Both the position numbers and the translations under genes were made by a program. Source: Armillaria gallica (lineage: Eukaryota > Basidiomycota > Agaricomycetes > Agaricales > Physalacriaceae). Taken from it: a stretch of 64,000 bases of DNA. Below the pieces are notes generated by a model that had not been told where the DNA came from, did no database searches, and was given only the letters and a program-made list of their open reading frames with translations. The stretch spans positions 1,426,001 to 1,490,000 of the forward strand of contig JBANDB010000009.1 in the NCBI GenBank assembly GCA_037576215.1, given 5' to 3'. This document shows, piece after piece, positions 36,480 through 46,664 of this stretch. The stretch's first letter is position 1. Each line of letters opens with the position of its first letter.

Positions 36480-36889
36480 GGTGTCAAAGCAGGGAGCGAT
36501 AACACATAACCAGGAGAGGAGCACTTGATATAGAGGTTTCCCAGTGCATATGAGTATGCATCCTGTAGGAATGACGTTTTCTACAGCGATTGGGCACGCA
36601 TGGGTATGCATACTCTAGTTTACTGCGCTATGCAGGGCATATTTGCATGACATAACGGCCTTAGATGGTCATACTGTTGAACTCCATTTGCAGGACGCAT
36701 CATTCAAGATAGGTGATGAGAGTGAATATCGTCGGGAGATCGAGAGAGTAAAATAAGAATATTGCGAGTATTCAGGTAGTTCAGCAATTCCTGGTTATTG
36801 GCCGATTCGGCATAGTATTTTGGGTGGGGGTGTGGGCGGGGAGGGGAGAATATTGTGATGTAACTAGGATGTGGGAAAATGACAGGACC
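36480..36889. other. KDZ right subterminal region
   Basis: No gene seen. One GTATGCATAC palindrome lies at 36604-36613, about 125 bases upstream of the small gene's ATG. Confidence 0.5.
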
Positions 36890-37008
36890 CTGAGTATGCA
36901 GAGTGAGTTTCTTAGGTATGCAGAGCGAATCTGCCAACGCCACCATCCTGCAGTTACAGGAAACTCTGCATACTGGGCTGCACTGTAACTACAGGGCAAC
37001 TCTGCATA
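36890..37008 (-). repeat. Right terminal inverted repeat of the KDZ element
   Basis: Reverse complement of 18393-18511 with scattered mismatches, ending ACTCTGCATA at 37008. Confidence 0.85.
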
Positions 37009-37018
37009 ATATGGACGG

Positions 37019-38483
37019 TATAGCCTCGCCTCCAAGCCAACGAATATGAGCAGAACCACAGAATGAAGAGCCAAGGACTCGACAAGGACTTCGATAACAT
37101 GGCTATAATCTCCAAGCCTGCTATTCACTGCATCATTTACCCGTATAATGGTTACAATGCGGAGAACGATAAGAACGGTGCACCATGTAGTCGTAGCAAA
37201 GATGCAGAATATGTAGATTACTGTAGTATTACGACTGCATGTTCATATAACGCATAACGCGGCACCCTGAACCGAACTTAAGTCATATCATGTAACACGT
37301 AATGCAGGGTCATGAACATGTATCTAGGCAAACAATGTTTACTCATTTTTTGGTGTGATTTTCAGCTATTTTCTCGACTTAATTTAGGCCTATTCTTTGT
37401 CCAAAATACAATCCTCCGTGGGCTGAAGAAACATTTTGGACCAATGCATGACTCTGACAACTGGGACAATTCTGTCTGGCATTCCATGAACATGAACCTA
37501 TGCCATAATCTATAATGCATAACACCGAGTCCTGAACATGAGTCCCGGTGAACCTAACTCATAACGCATAACACCCGGTGAACATCCGGTCGTAATACTA
37601 CAGTACCAGTATGAGCTGGTCTCCCTTCCCGTAGAGGAACACTTCGGAAATATCCCTAATTTTAAGAGCTGTACAAATTTGCTGCCTGTCAATGAATATA
37701 TGAAAGTAGGGTTATTAGACATCTCACCAACTCTGCCAATAAGGCAAAGGACAGGAACACAACTATGGACCAACGCCATCCCCACACCATCCAGCAATGC
37801 CAAATCTACCCGGAGTTTGCATAACACTAAGTTGACATCAATATTCACTGCTGGAGTTGCACATACTATGGTGGAGTCGGCAATGGCAGTACTCATAACC
37901 GCAGTCATACCAATCCCGAGGTTGGATATCCCATTCAAGCGATTCATAGAAGGATCAAGTTCCAAACCGTCGACAATGGTTGTTTCGACAGAAAGAATAA
38001 GTGCCGAATTTAAGAAGACGTTAATGGACGTCATAACGTAGAGGAGGATGATAACGGCCACCATGGCTCGGCCAATGGATCGGGATTTGCTGATAACTGT
38101 GTGGGAGAAATTGGGTATATCAAAAACACAGCGAGAATATTCCACCCACATATATTCCATAGCGTGACAGAAATGATGCCAGTATATATGCCTAAGATGC
38201 GCAGCCACGATTAGTGGAACCAACCATCAACAATTTTGAACACGCACGTACTGTGCAATAGAGCAAGTTCAATGGTTGCATTCAATTTATCATCGTGGTA
38301 ATGGTATTCATACTGAACGTTAACTGTCACCGTGTAGGGGAGAATATCTATCCCAGACTTTAAGGACATCTGAACAAAGGTATGGGTGGCAAGCAGTAAA
38401 TTGGTTATGAAACCGTACACACATACTCCTATTATATAGAACGGATTCCCCATCAAAAGTTCATCGAAGATTGAAACAAGCAT
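37019..38483 (-). pseudogene. Membrane protein copy B, N-terminal piece
   Basis: This continues the gene split by the KDZ element. It reads MLVSIFDELLMGNPFYIIG at 38483, then THTFVQMSLKSG, a third exon with SRSIGRAMVAVIILLYVMTS, and the WGRHW-type block near 37780. It ends inside the exon with HSVVLLIFVGLEA near 37030, next to the KDZ right end. A further MITE (37221-37603) interrupts it. Its matching C-terminal piece is at 18037-18375. Confidence 0.75.
37221..37603. mobile_element. TA-flanked MITE inside membrane gene copy B
   Basis: The inverted ends are CTGTAGTATTACGAC at 37221 and GTCGTAATACTACAG ending at 37603, each bordered by TA. The interior contains repeated tataacgcataac words near both ends. 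Copy D around 47185 shows the uninterrupted sequence, so this is an insertion of about 383 bases with a TA duplication, as in Tc1/mariner-related MITEs. There is no coding sequence. Confidence 0.75.
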
Positions 38484-39044
38484 TGCTCCGAGTAGCTCAT
38501 GTTACTTGTATAGGTCAGCTGATATCTTCATTACACAGCAGTGAGCGGTCGAATGGCATGTGCTGGTGGCTCGCACCAAGGAATTTCCTTGGAAACACGA
38601 TCCCAACTAGGCACGGACCAATGTGGAACCTATTGAAGGAGAGACTTTAATTATAATCGTGGCATCTTTGTTTGCTGCATTGTGATAGATGAATCATGGA
38701 CTAGAAAAATGGCCAGCGCACACCGGTTCTTCGAGGAGATGACAAACGTTTAGCATTGAGAGAAGTAGAAAGGAGAGACTCTAGAAGGTTAAGGATGTCA
38801 TGCGTAGCGTACAGTGAGCCCTGGTGTTAATTTGACAGGCGCATTGTGGGATGTTCGAAGTTACGTCTTTAAGATGGGAAGCAAAGCAACCTGGTAGTGT
38901 TTAACGTTCAGATGATCATGGAAGGTAAGAAATCCCTCGCGGGTTCGCTGATTTTCAACAAATCATACATGATTGAGGTTTCTAAGGCCGGGTCAGTATC
39001 AGCACAGCTACAGTTGCTATTGGCACACCTCGTAAGTCCCAGAT
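38484..39044. repeat. 5' flank of membrane gene copy B
   Basis: Collinear with 48150-48680 and partly with 54960-55090. No gene is visible. It ends at ccaccttcgtaagtcccagat-type sequence where a 1.9 kb insert begins. Confidence 0.65.
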
Positions 39045-40948
39045 TCCGAGTCCTGTGTATACAGGCTCGGTCTTATGCAGTTTTTGGGGGAGGTCCTCGG
39101 TGGCGGTGCATTTTGGTTAAGTCGGTCTTTGCTGGTATTAGTCATCAAGCCTGACGTCTTTTCTCGGCTTGACCTTCGGCATTGTGTCGGCCTCCACCGT
39201 TCCTTTGAGCATTGTTGCCATTCCGTCGTCTTTGCTTGGTTCGTTGCAGTTTCTATCGTATCTCGTACTCCTATAGCCATATTTGTACACCTCTCAATAT
39301 CCCACTTTGCACTCCAAAGTTCTTGCCCCTCTTTATTGCAATCTCTCTGCCCTGCCTTCTCCTTGACGCTCAGCTTGCAATGATGTATCGTTCGTTCTCT
39401 CTCCTGTGGTTCGCCGTCAGCTCAAACTTCTTGAAAACTTCTGTTTGTTAAACCAGTGGAAAACCCTTCACCTATCAGAGCTACTGATCGCGGCTTCAAC
39501 TTCAACTTCTTTTGGCCGTTCTTGAAGGCTACTCAACAGTTGAACTCCGATGATGTTGCTTGCACAAATATCTGTGGTTTGGTGACCTCGAATCTGCAAT
39601 GGTTGTGTCAGCGATTCTACTGGTGTTCTAACTGTTAAATTTTTGCATTCAACTTCAGTGTGAAACAGGTTTACCCTCATGTAAGCAGTTGCGAGTATGC
39701 CCTTTAGATCGATGCCTTTCTCAAACAAAACTTGCTCCTGTGGGTAAGTCGCCTTCCCTGTTTCGGGATAGCGGCTACTGATGTCCATAGTACGCAAACA
39801 GCATTATTGCGCTTAATTTTAGCCTTCTAATTGGTACTTGAACATTGTGAAGGCAAGGAAACTGATGAACATGACGACGGGGCTGGGAGCATGGCTGGAG
39901 ATAGTGGCAGACATGCCCCGGAGTGGTAAATCGCACTGTTCATCCTACAATCTTGAATCTGCTAGCATCCTCAGAATCTATAAACCATTCGCAGAATCAA
40001 AGTTCGCAAGGTGTTCATCTATGGGTCTTCGTTGGGATGGCTTGTAGTTCCTATTGCTCACCGTTTTGTAGGTTTACATCCAAGAAGATGCAATTGTTCT
40101 TCAAAACAAAGCCCTCTGGGGCGAGCATTGCATGTAGATGTCAAATAGGTCACCATTTAGGGTATTTGTGACCCTTTGTCGCTCACTTTTTTGACAGGTT
40201 TCGGTTCGCTCTCACCCAAGTGATTGCCTTCCTGGCCCAATTACTTCCACAGCTACGCCGACTCTTATCACTCTCGTACGCAACTCCGCTCTTGAACTTA
40301 GATGCATATGTCTGATGAAATACGCTAGTTACTGAAAGAATATGGATCGGCAGGCTCATATCGGGAATGGGAAGCCGTAATGGATGATCGCGCAGTGGGA
40401 ACCGGAAGACTATACTGGACGTTGACCATCGGACCAGAATTCTCAATATGTTTGCTGTAAGGGCGGTCCTAAGTGCTTCGTTGGTGTAATTTATTTTCCT
40501 GCAGCTCGTTAGCGTCCCTCAGCCGTTGACCATTTTATGGATTGACACATTCAGTGTCATTGATAAAAGCCTTGCCCGTGTTGCAGGCCAAATCGATTAC
40601 TTACCGTGCCAGCTTTCCTATGGAGGTTTAAACATGAGGATGGTGTCATCTGGGCGTGTTTACTTCCACCGGATTCGGACATACAACAGCACAGGGTATT
40701 GTGGGAGTGGTAATGTAACAGTTCCAGTTTCTCGACGTGAAGGAGTCTCTAGTTAAATGGTAAGCACTCTACTCTTTCTAGAGACTACACAAATTCCAAA
40801 TTAACAGGCCAAACTGACATGGTAAAGTGGCAGCCCTTCCAGCGAAGTTCATGTTGCATGAAGGTCTTCGTGTAACATCAATGGTCCGTTTGAAATATAT
40901 ATTGGGTATGCCTTGAGAGCTTCCCCCCACAATTACACAGGACTCGGA
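39045..40948. mobile_element. 1.9 kb element with 15-base inverted ends
   Basis: TCCGAGTCCTGTGTA at 39045-39059 is perfectly inverted at 40934-40948. The flanking array sequence aligns on both sides with one continuous stretch at about 55080-55100. No transposase is recognised; open frames are short and unlike known families. It may be a non-autonomous DNA element or a captured fragment. The exact outer ends are uncertain because array copies differ near the junctions. Confidence 0.5.
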
Positions 40949-41460
40949 CCTGCCACGCCCCGCGACGGCCCACCACTTCATCTTCTGGAAACCTAACTAT
41001 AGCCTTGATAGATTCTGAACGTATAAATTCCGGGGTTCTTAATCATGTCTGCTTGGTTCTGGCACTGTGGATGACAAGACGATGGAATCATATGGCCCAT
41101 GCAAAAAGGTGCGAGCTGCTCAGAACGACGTTGAAGCTGATATGCGGAATAGCATCGAGGTCATAGTGCAGAGATATCTTTGTAAGCTCGAGTTAATAGT
41201 ATCAGCAACAAAGTAAAAATATATTTCACGAAAATTTGATCCGGTATACGGGGGCACAATGCTCCACTTCGGACTCTAGGCCTGCCAGTGATAGCTATCT
41301 TCGCCAGTGCTCAAAGGAAAAACCACACGGAATCGTGCCAAATTTCAGATCTACCCAAGCTCATGAGGTGACGGATTCTCGAGTGATGACTGTTTGATGT
41401 CGAGGAAGGATTCAGCCAAAAAAGGAAGTCGCCCTCCGATCGCTCTTGCTCCCATGCGCC
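40949..41460. repeat. Array spacer leading to kinase fragment
   Basis: Collinear with 48730-49070 and 55130-55516, including the kinase upstream block (aaaaaaggaagtcgccctcc near 41420). No gene is visible. Confidence 0.6.
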
Positions 41461-41714
41461 ATGGTCTGTGGTGCGTTCATCGTAATTGAAGGTTTCGATA
41501 GATCCGGGAAACGACCCTGACAGCGCGTCTTCAACGAGCCAAATTGGCGGCTTCCGGTAACACTTTGAAACAGGGAAATTTTCTAGTGAGCATCTGGTCT
41601 TGATTTACACGTTTTTCTCGCCTTGATGATCCACCGCAGATAGGGCCACCTCAATCAGCAATATTATAGATTCATATCTTCAAGTTGAGTGTAAATCGGA
41701 GCTTGACGACCATG
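41461..41714 (+). pseudogene. Thymidylate kinase 5' fragment, block 3
   Basis: It reads [16 protein letters not shown], then a missing base and a TGA end the frame in the nucleotide-binding loop. Intron 1 and part of exon 2 follow to agcttgacgaccatg, where similarity stops and the 3' flank of the next membrane gene begins directly. The lesion differs from the one shared by the 14741 and 44740 fragments, so this copy decayed separately. The proline-rich gene is absent between this fragment and the membrane gene. Confidence 0.75.
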
Positions 41715-42072
41715 TGAGACGATGAATATAGCTCCTGACGACTATCTATTTACATCTACCTCTGTTCAACTGAACTTTGACGTTATTGTTGAGGCTCGCC
41801 TCAGAGGTGTCCTCCTATATGCGAGCCTACTTGTGTCCCCGGGAGCGAAGTGACAATACAGCCGAGTAATAGGTCAGCCAGCCAGAGTAGTACGGTATAG
41901 CTCGATCCTTTGGTACGTCTGATTTGACATGAGCTCCCACAAAACACGAAGAGAAATGATAATAGAGTAAGTACTATAATAAATAAATTTATCCAAGATG
42001 TATAGACAAACATGGGCCAGGATTTACTAGTCAGAAGATGTTGAAAGGAGAAATGAGAAGACGTCACACCCA

Positions 42073-43514
42073 TTAAATACTCTTTTCAGCTCCGGTCTCC
42101 TCGGGCTCGTCTACCTGGATTGACAGAGCTTCTAGGTCGTTGTCGACCAAGGAATCAAATTGAGAGCACGTCTCGGCATCAGCCTGAGGGTGAGCTTCGA
42201 AGCGAAGTGACGATATGATGCCGCCCTCCCAGGAATCGTCGGGACGAGCGTGGCCTGCTGCTACACGTCCGGCGAGCACAGTCGGAGTGACTCCCTGTAT
42301 GCGGGTTTTGTCAGATATATGTAGTCAGGAAAGAGAGTAGATCAGCGCGTACCATGGTGATTGCTGCCAGGGTGTCAATGTAAACGCTCGCCACGTTATT
42401 GCTCGCCTCCAGGGCAATGTATATGATCAAAGCCACAGAGTGAAGAGCCGAGGACTCGACAAGGACTTCAATAATATGGTGATAATCTCCAAGCCTACCA
42501 TTCACTCCCCGTGTAACAGTTAGGATACGAATAACAATGAGAATGGTACACCATAGAGTCGTAGCAAGGATGCAGGATATGTAAGTCACCAGAAGGGACT
42601 TATAGAGCTTATCACTGCGGGTTACAACTGGTATGTAAAGCCTAAAGACTATGACCCAGATTTGGCAAACTGTACAAATTGACTGGATATCAGTGGATAT
42701 ATGAAAGCAGCAGACCCCGAGCATCTCACCAAATCCAGAAATAAGACAAAGGATAGGAACCAGAACTACGAGCCAATGTCGTCCCCAGACTATCCAACAA
42801 CGCCAAATCTAGTTTGTATAACACTAAGTTGATATTAAGATTCGCCACAAGAATTGCACACACCATGATAGAGTCTGCAATGACAGTGCTCACGGCGACT
42901 GTGATATCGATTCCCGGTACCTCAGACGTCCGCACCTCCAGCTCCTCATAAATAGCATGAATTTTGCCGGTGCCGGAAACCGAAAAAAATATCTTGAAAG
43001 CGACGATTACATCGTGACGAGATTCCCAATTTAAGGAGAAATTAATGGTCGTAGCAATGTAGAGGGAGATGATACTGGCCACCATGCCAACTTGTCCGAT
43101 GGACCGAAATTTGTTGTTGACTGTGTGGAGCGGCTTATTTAGGTATATTGAGATCATAGCGAGAGTATTCCACCCACATATATTCCACAATGCAACAGAA
43201 ACGATGCCAGTATATATGCCTATGGTGCATTGACCACAATTAGTAGAGTAGAGCACCTATAATTTTGAACACCCGTACCGTGCAATAGAGCAAGTTCAAT
43301 GGCTGTGTTCAATTTTCCATCACGAAATTGAACAAATTGTTCTCCTTGGAGGGTAGTATCGAACCCACCAGAACTCAAGGACATCTGAACGAAGGTGTGA
43401 GTGAGCAATAAAACCACTGCATAGCATACCTCCTAATATATAGATCGCATTGCCCTTCAAAAGTCCATCAAAGCATAAAATAAGAACTGCTACTGCGGGA
43501 AGGTCAACGAACAT
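42073..43514 (-). CDS. Multi-pass membrane protein family, copy C (best preserved)
   Basis: About six exons on the minus strand. Landmarks in order: MFVDLPAVAVLILCFDG, THTFVQMSLSSGG, GIYTGIVSVALWNICGWN, FRSIGQVGMVASIISLYIAT, VSTVIADSIM spliced to IWRCWIVWGRHWLVVLVPIL, SCILATTLWCTILIVIRIL, YHHIIEVLVESSALHSVALI, then a hydrophilic tail with LAGRVAAGHARPDDSWEG ending EETGAEKSI. Six to seven hydrophobic helices are visible. I found no stop or frameshift in exons 2-6; the first splice is unresolved, because a clean phase is not obtained at the GGAGGTATG junction. The IWRCWxVWGRxWLVVL and LATTLWCT motifs match an uncharacterised Agaricomycete membrane family. A receptor or transporter role would be guesswork. 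Confidence 0.7.
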
Positions 43515-44739
43515 CTTTACTACACAGCAGTGAGCGATTGAATGGCATATATCAATATATATGTGGCTCGCAACGAGCAATATCCTTGGAAACATGATCC
43601 CAATTGAACGGGGTCCAAAGTGGGGGTTATCGAGGGAGAATGTTGAATCGTGCAGCATGCCAACAGCCGAAGACATCTTTACTCACTATATTTTCGTAGA
43701 TCAATCAGGGACTAGAAAAATGTCCGGCGCAAACTGGTTCTTCGAAGGGATGACTCCAGCCTTCGTTCAAGAGAGAACATGTAAGTAGCAGAAAGAAGAT
43801 CGATAATGCCAGACTTGGTATGGGAGTCCTGCAGTGACCGTGAGTCTGGATGGGCGTTGAGTTTATCGGGCGTCTCGTGGTAACGTTTGAAGTTGTAGAC
43901 TAGTTTCAAGTCTGAAGATAACGCAACCCGGGTCCCGGCCACGGTACGACCGTACTTGATGATCACGGAGTATGCTTTAAAAAGACTCCCTCGCGGGTTG
44001 AATGATTCTTAACAAAAATCAGGACTGCTACGGATGCTATTGGCGCACCTTGCAAGTCCCATGGAATCTTCCTCGAGCTGTTGCGATCGTGAACCTGGTA
44101 AATAGAGAATTTCTCAACGCATGGATCTAGGTGCTCTTCAATACGTCTGCTACTTGGATCTTGGTTGGCACCAATAGCAAGACAGATGAGTCCAAAAAAA
44201 TCATACAGACTTACAAGAACGAGAATGGAACTGATCTGCTATCTAACACGACGGGAGCAAAGAGCCACATCAAGACCGATTAGTGTGGCCTCAAGTCCAC
44301 ATCACGGTGCGGAGTAGAAGCAGAGAGCAGAGAGAGGTTGTGATACTATTGATCCTTGAGAGCAAGCATTTGTTCGGACCAAAGTCGTTGCCAGGGTAAG
44401 TACAGCAACGGCTGCAACTCGTTCAGATCATAAGCTTGATATAATGGTACCAGCGACGCTGTAATGCGAAGTGAAAATAGATTTTACGAAAATTTCTCCA
44501 GTCTACAGTTCGTTGTCGGTGCTCCGCTTTAGGCTTGATAGTTTACGTCCATACAGAAAGAAAAACACCGCAGAATCATGCCGAATTATTTCAGATCTAT
44601 CCAGGCATAAGAGGTGGCCGGCAAGAAATCGAAATTCGATTCTCAGGTGATGACTGTTCGACGTCGAGGAAGGATCTAGCCAAAAAAGGAAGTCACCCTC
44701 CGATCGCTCTTGCTCCTGTACACCACCAACACCAACACC
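43515..44739. repeat. Array spacer, block 3
   Basis: Collinear with 9064-9295, 12629-13261 and 14415-14740. It shows the uninterrupted form at the points where other blocks carry the 3.3 kb insert and the LINE, so it serves as the empty-site reference. No gene is visible. Confidence 0.7.
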
Positions 44740-45171
44740 ATGGTCCGCGGTGCGTTCATCGTAATTCAAGGTCTCGACAAATTCGGAAAACGACACGGAT
44801 GTACACCTGATCTTCGAGCAAAATTGGCGGCTTTCAGGAACGCAGTGAGGTTGCACAAATTTCCTGGTAGGCGTCTACAGTCGACTCTGTAATAACCCAT
44901 ACCTCTATAAGGCCATACCACCCCATAAGCCATGGGTTTGTTCGTCTACCGAAGTGCATATTCCCCTTAAATTCCTCTCTTTAAACCCATACTCCCTCAT
45001 AACCCATAGCACCGAGTGGGAACGGAGGGGTATGGGTTATTACAGAGTCGACTGGAGTTTAATTTCCACGTTTCTCTGCTCCCCTCAGACAGGACGACCT
45101 CAATCTGTATTCAGCTATCTTCAATCTAAATCGGACCATGCGATTCACCTATTATTCTCAGCCAACCGGTG
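44740..45171 (+). pseudogene. Thymidylate kinase 5' fragment, block 4, with MITE in its intron
   Basis: It reads MVRGAFIVIQGLDKFGK, then the frame is lost at the same missing base as in the 14741 fragment. Intron 1 is interrupted by a 177-base MITE (44878-45054). Exon 2 sequence resumes at acaggacgacctc and ends at gccaaccggtg, the same truncation point as the 14741 fragment. Confidence 0.8.
44878..45054. mobile_element. 177-base MITE with 26-base perfect inverted ends
   Basis: 44878-44903 and 45029-45054 are exact reverse complements, starting CAGTCGACTCTG. The left side is bordered by TA and the right by GA, so a TA duplication is possible but not proven. CAGT ends and a TA target are usual for Tc1/mariner/pogo-type MITEs. 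No coding capacity. The fragment at 14741 shows the intron without it. Confidence 0.85.
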
Positions 45172-45490
45172 TCAGATATATACATCTCAATTCACTCCAC
45201 GTTACGTTACGAGGTTTTTGCGCGCGGAGCGCGGATAACTCTTTGCTCGAGGTCGCCTAACTCAATGGTTGCAGAGAGAAGGGAGAATCAAAAAATCGAA
45301 GCGTTAGGAAAGAGAACGTGGCGCGTTCGTTTCGGCCTGGATTCACCATCGGCTGTCGAACGCTGTTTGACATGGGAGTCGCCAACAATACTGGCTTGTC
45401 GTCGGACGACGGTTCTGGCTGCCGTCTTTCATGCTGGTAAAGACTCGACCCCACATAAGAGCCAGAAAGTCAATCCCAAAAGCATTAGAA
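45172..45490. repeat. Array spacer upstream of proline-rich copy 3
   Basis: Collinear with 15019-15337. No gene is visible; it presumably served as the promoter region of the proline-rich copies 2 and 3. Confidence 0.6.
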
Positions 45491-46168
45491 ATGTCAAGTT
45501 GCTGCAGACGAGGATGTCTCAAGTCGCTTGTGGGGATTTCAGGCCTGGACGTCGGTCAGTCGCGGAAATGTGTGGCCTTTTGCGATGCTGGGAGTGAAGA
45601 GGTGCATATAGCGGATGAATGGGATAGGACGCCGTCGGAGCCTGCTCGCAGTCTGCCATGTCAGTGAGTGGTTGTACGACATGTCGTGGACGACCAACAA
45701 TACCGTTCACCGCCATGCCACCCGTTTCCGGCGCCCTGTACTGACATTTTACCAAGGGACATGCTTGAGCTCAAGACCATCCAGTTCAACGAGCTTGCCA
45801 CCACCACCGCCTCTGGCACATACACGGCAGCCATCAAAGGAACGACTTCGTACTTTTTCCCGTCAAGTCCTCCTACAAACAGAGCAAAAACTTACGCTTT
45901 TCTGCCATTACTAGAAACTCCGCCCTCGCGTGCATCTCCCACACCAACACGGGCCACCACCAACACCGGACATGCGCCATTTTTCCATGTATCGTCCTTG
46001 ATTCCCAATAATCCATCTTTGGGCTGGAAGGCCTTTAAACTAAAAGCTGTAGCTTCAACCGGGCTGCCTCCACCTCCTCTACTATTCCTAGACTCTCCTC
46101 GCACCTCGAGCTCAAGAAATGACCCCAATTTTTATGCTGACCAAATGCCTGATTACGCATTCCAATGA
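45491..46168 (+). pseudogene. Proline-rich gene copy 3, C-terminally truncated
   Basis: It starts MSSCCRRGCLKSLVG and keeps VHIADEWDRTP. The intron is conserved and exon 2 opens DMLELKTIQFNEL. It stays open through HAPFFHVSSL and LLFLDSPRTSSSR, but after RNDPNF similarity to the intact copy stops and a short unrelated tail ends at 46168. About half of the protein is missing, including the acidic patch and the conserved C-terminus. It could still be expressed as a shorter protein, but I regard it as a remnant. Confidence 0.75.
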
Positions 46169-46664
46169 AGGAATTGAGGATGATAGTAAGCAAAACCAGG
46201 AAGTTTTTGCATACTTACATCTGACCTTTACTCCTTCAAATACAGCACACAACAAAAACACGAAGGACCAGGAGCTGGGTAAAGAGACTCAGAAATTTGT
46301 CTCCTTCGACCATTTCACTGGGCGGTGGGTTCGTTTACTCTGTTCCACTGAGCTTCGGGGTTATTATTGAGGGCTTGCCTCGGAGGTGTCCTCTCGCATG
46401 CAAGTCCCTTCATGCGTCTGGAAGTGAAGTGACGATACGAAAAAATAATGCCTGGCAGGGCCCAGGAGTGTAGCTCGATCGTCCCCGGCCGTAACCAAAC
46501 CATGTGTCCCATTTCTCTCCACTTCCCACAAAGTACGAATAGAGTAAGGTTGGCTATACGATGGCTATAATAAACAAATCCATGATGGGATTCACTGATC
46601 AGACAAAGAGAACAAGCGGGAAGAGCTCTGGAACCGATCGGAGGAGAGGAATTTATCATACCCA
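46169..46664. other. Spacer and 3' flank of membrane gene copy D
   Basis: The first 100 bases are not shared with other blocks; the remainder is the 3' flank common to all membrane copies (ctcggaggtgtcct, tataataaacaaat and a conserved gatcagacaa block). No gene. Confidence 0.55.

Larger units (their letters stand above)
18393..37008. mobile_element. 18.6 kb KDZ-class DNA transposon with cargo genes
   Basis: The termini are long imperfect inverted repeats, 18393-18511 and 36890-37008, both starting TATGCAGAGT. Between them lie a CxC2/KDZ transposase gene and a set of other genes, some in divergent pairs. On either side the same membrane-protein gene continues, which shows the whole block is one insertion. 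Flanking copies of the host exon overlap by roughly 20 bases (ggcctcca on the left, cgcctcca on the right), so the exact target duplication is unclear. KDZ elements (Kyakuja-Dileera-Zisupton) are known to be large and to carry passenger genes in basidiomycetes. The transposase has nonsense codons, so this copy is probably immobile. Confidence 0.85.

Noticed and set aside
18393..37008. TET/JBP dioxygenase gene as KDZ cargo
   Set aside because: Such genes are known passengers of KDZ elements, so I looked for one in every passenger. None showed the HxD...H iron-binding pattern in a suitable context.
18361..37040. Exact target duplication of the KDZ element
   Set aside because: Eight bases outside the ends (GACCGTAG and ATATGGAC) do not match. 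A GCCTCCA repeat near both ends may be duplication or host exon homology, so I did not call it.
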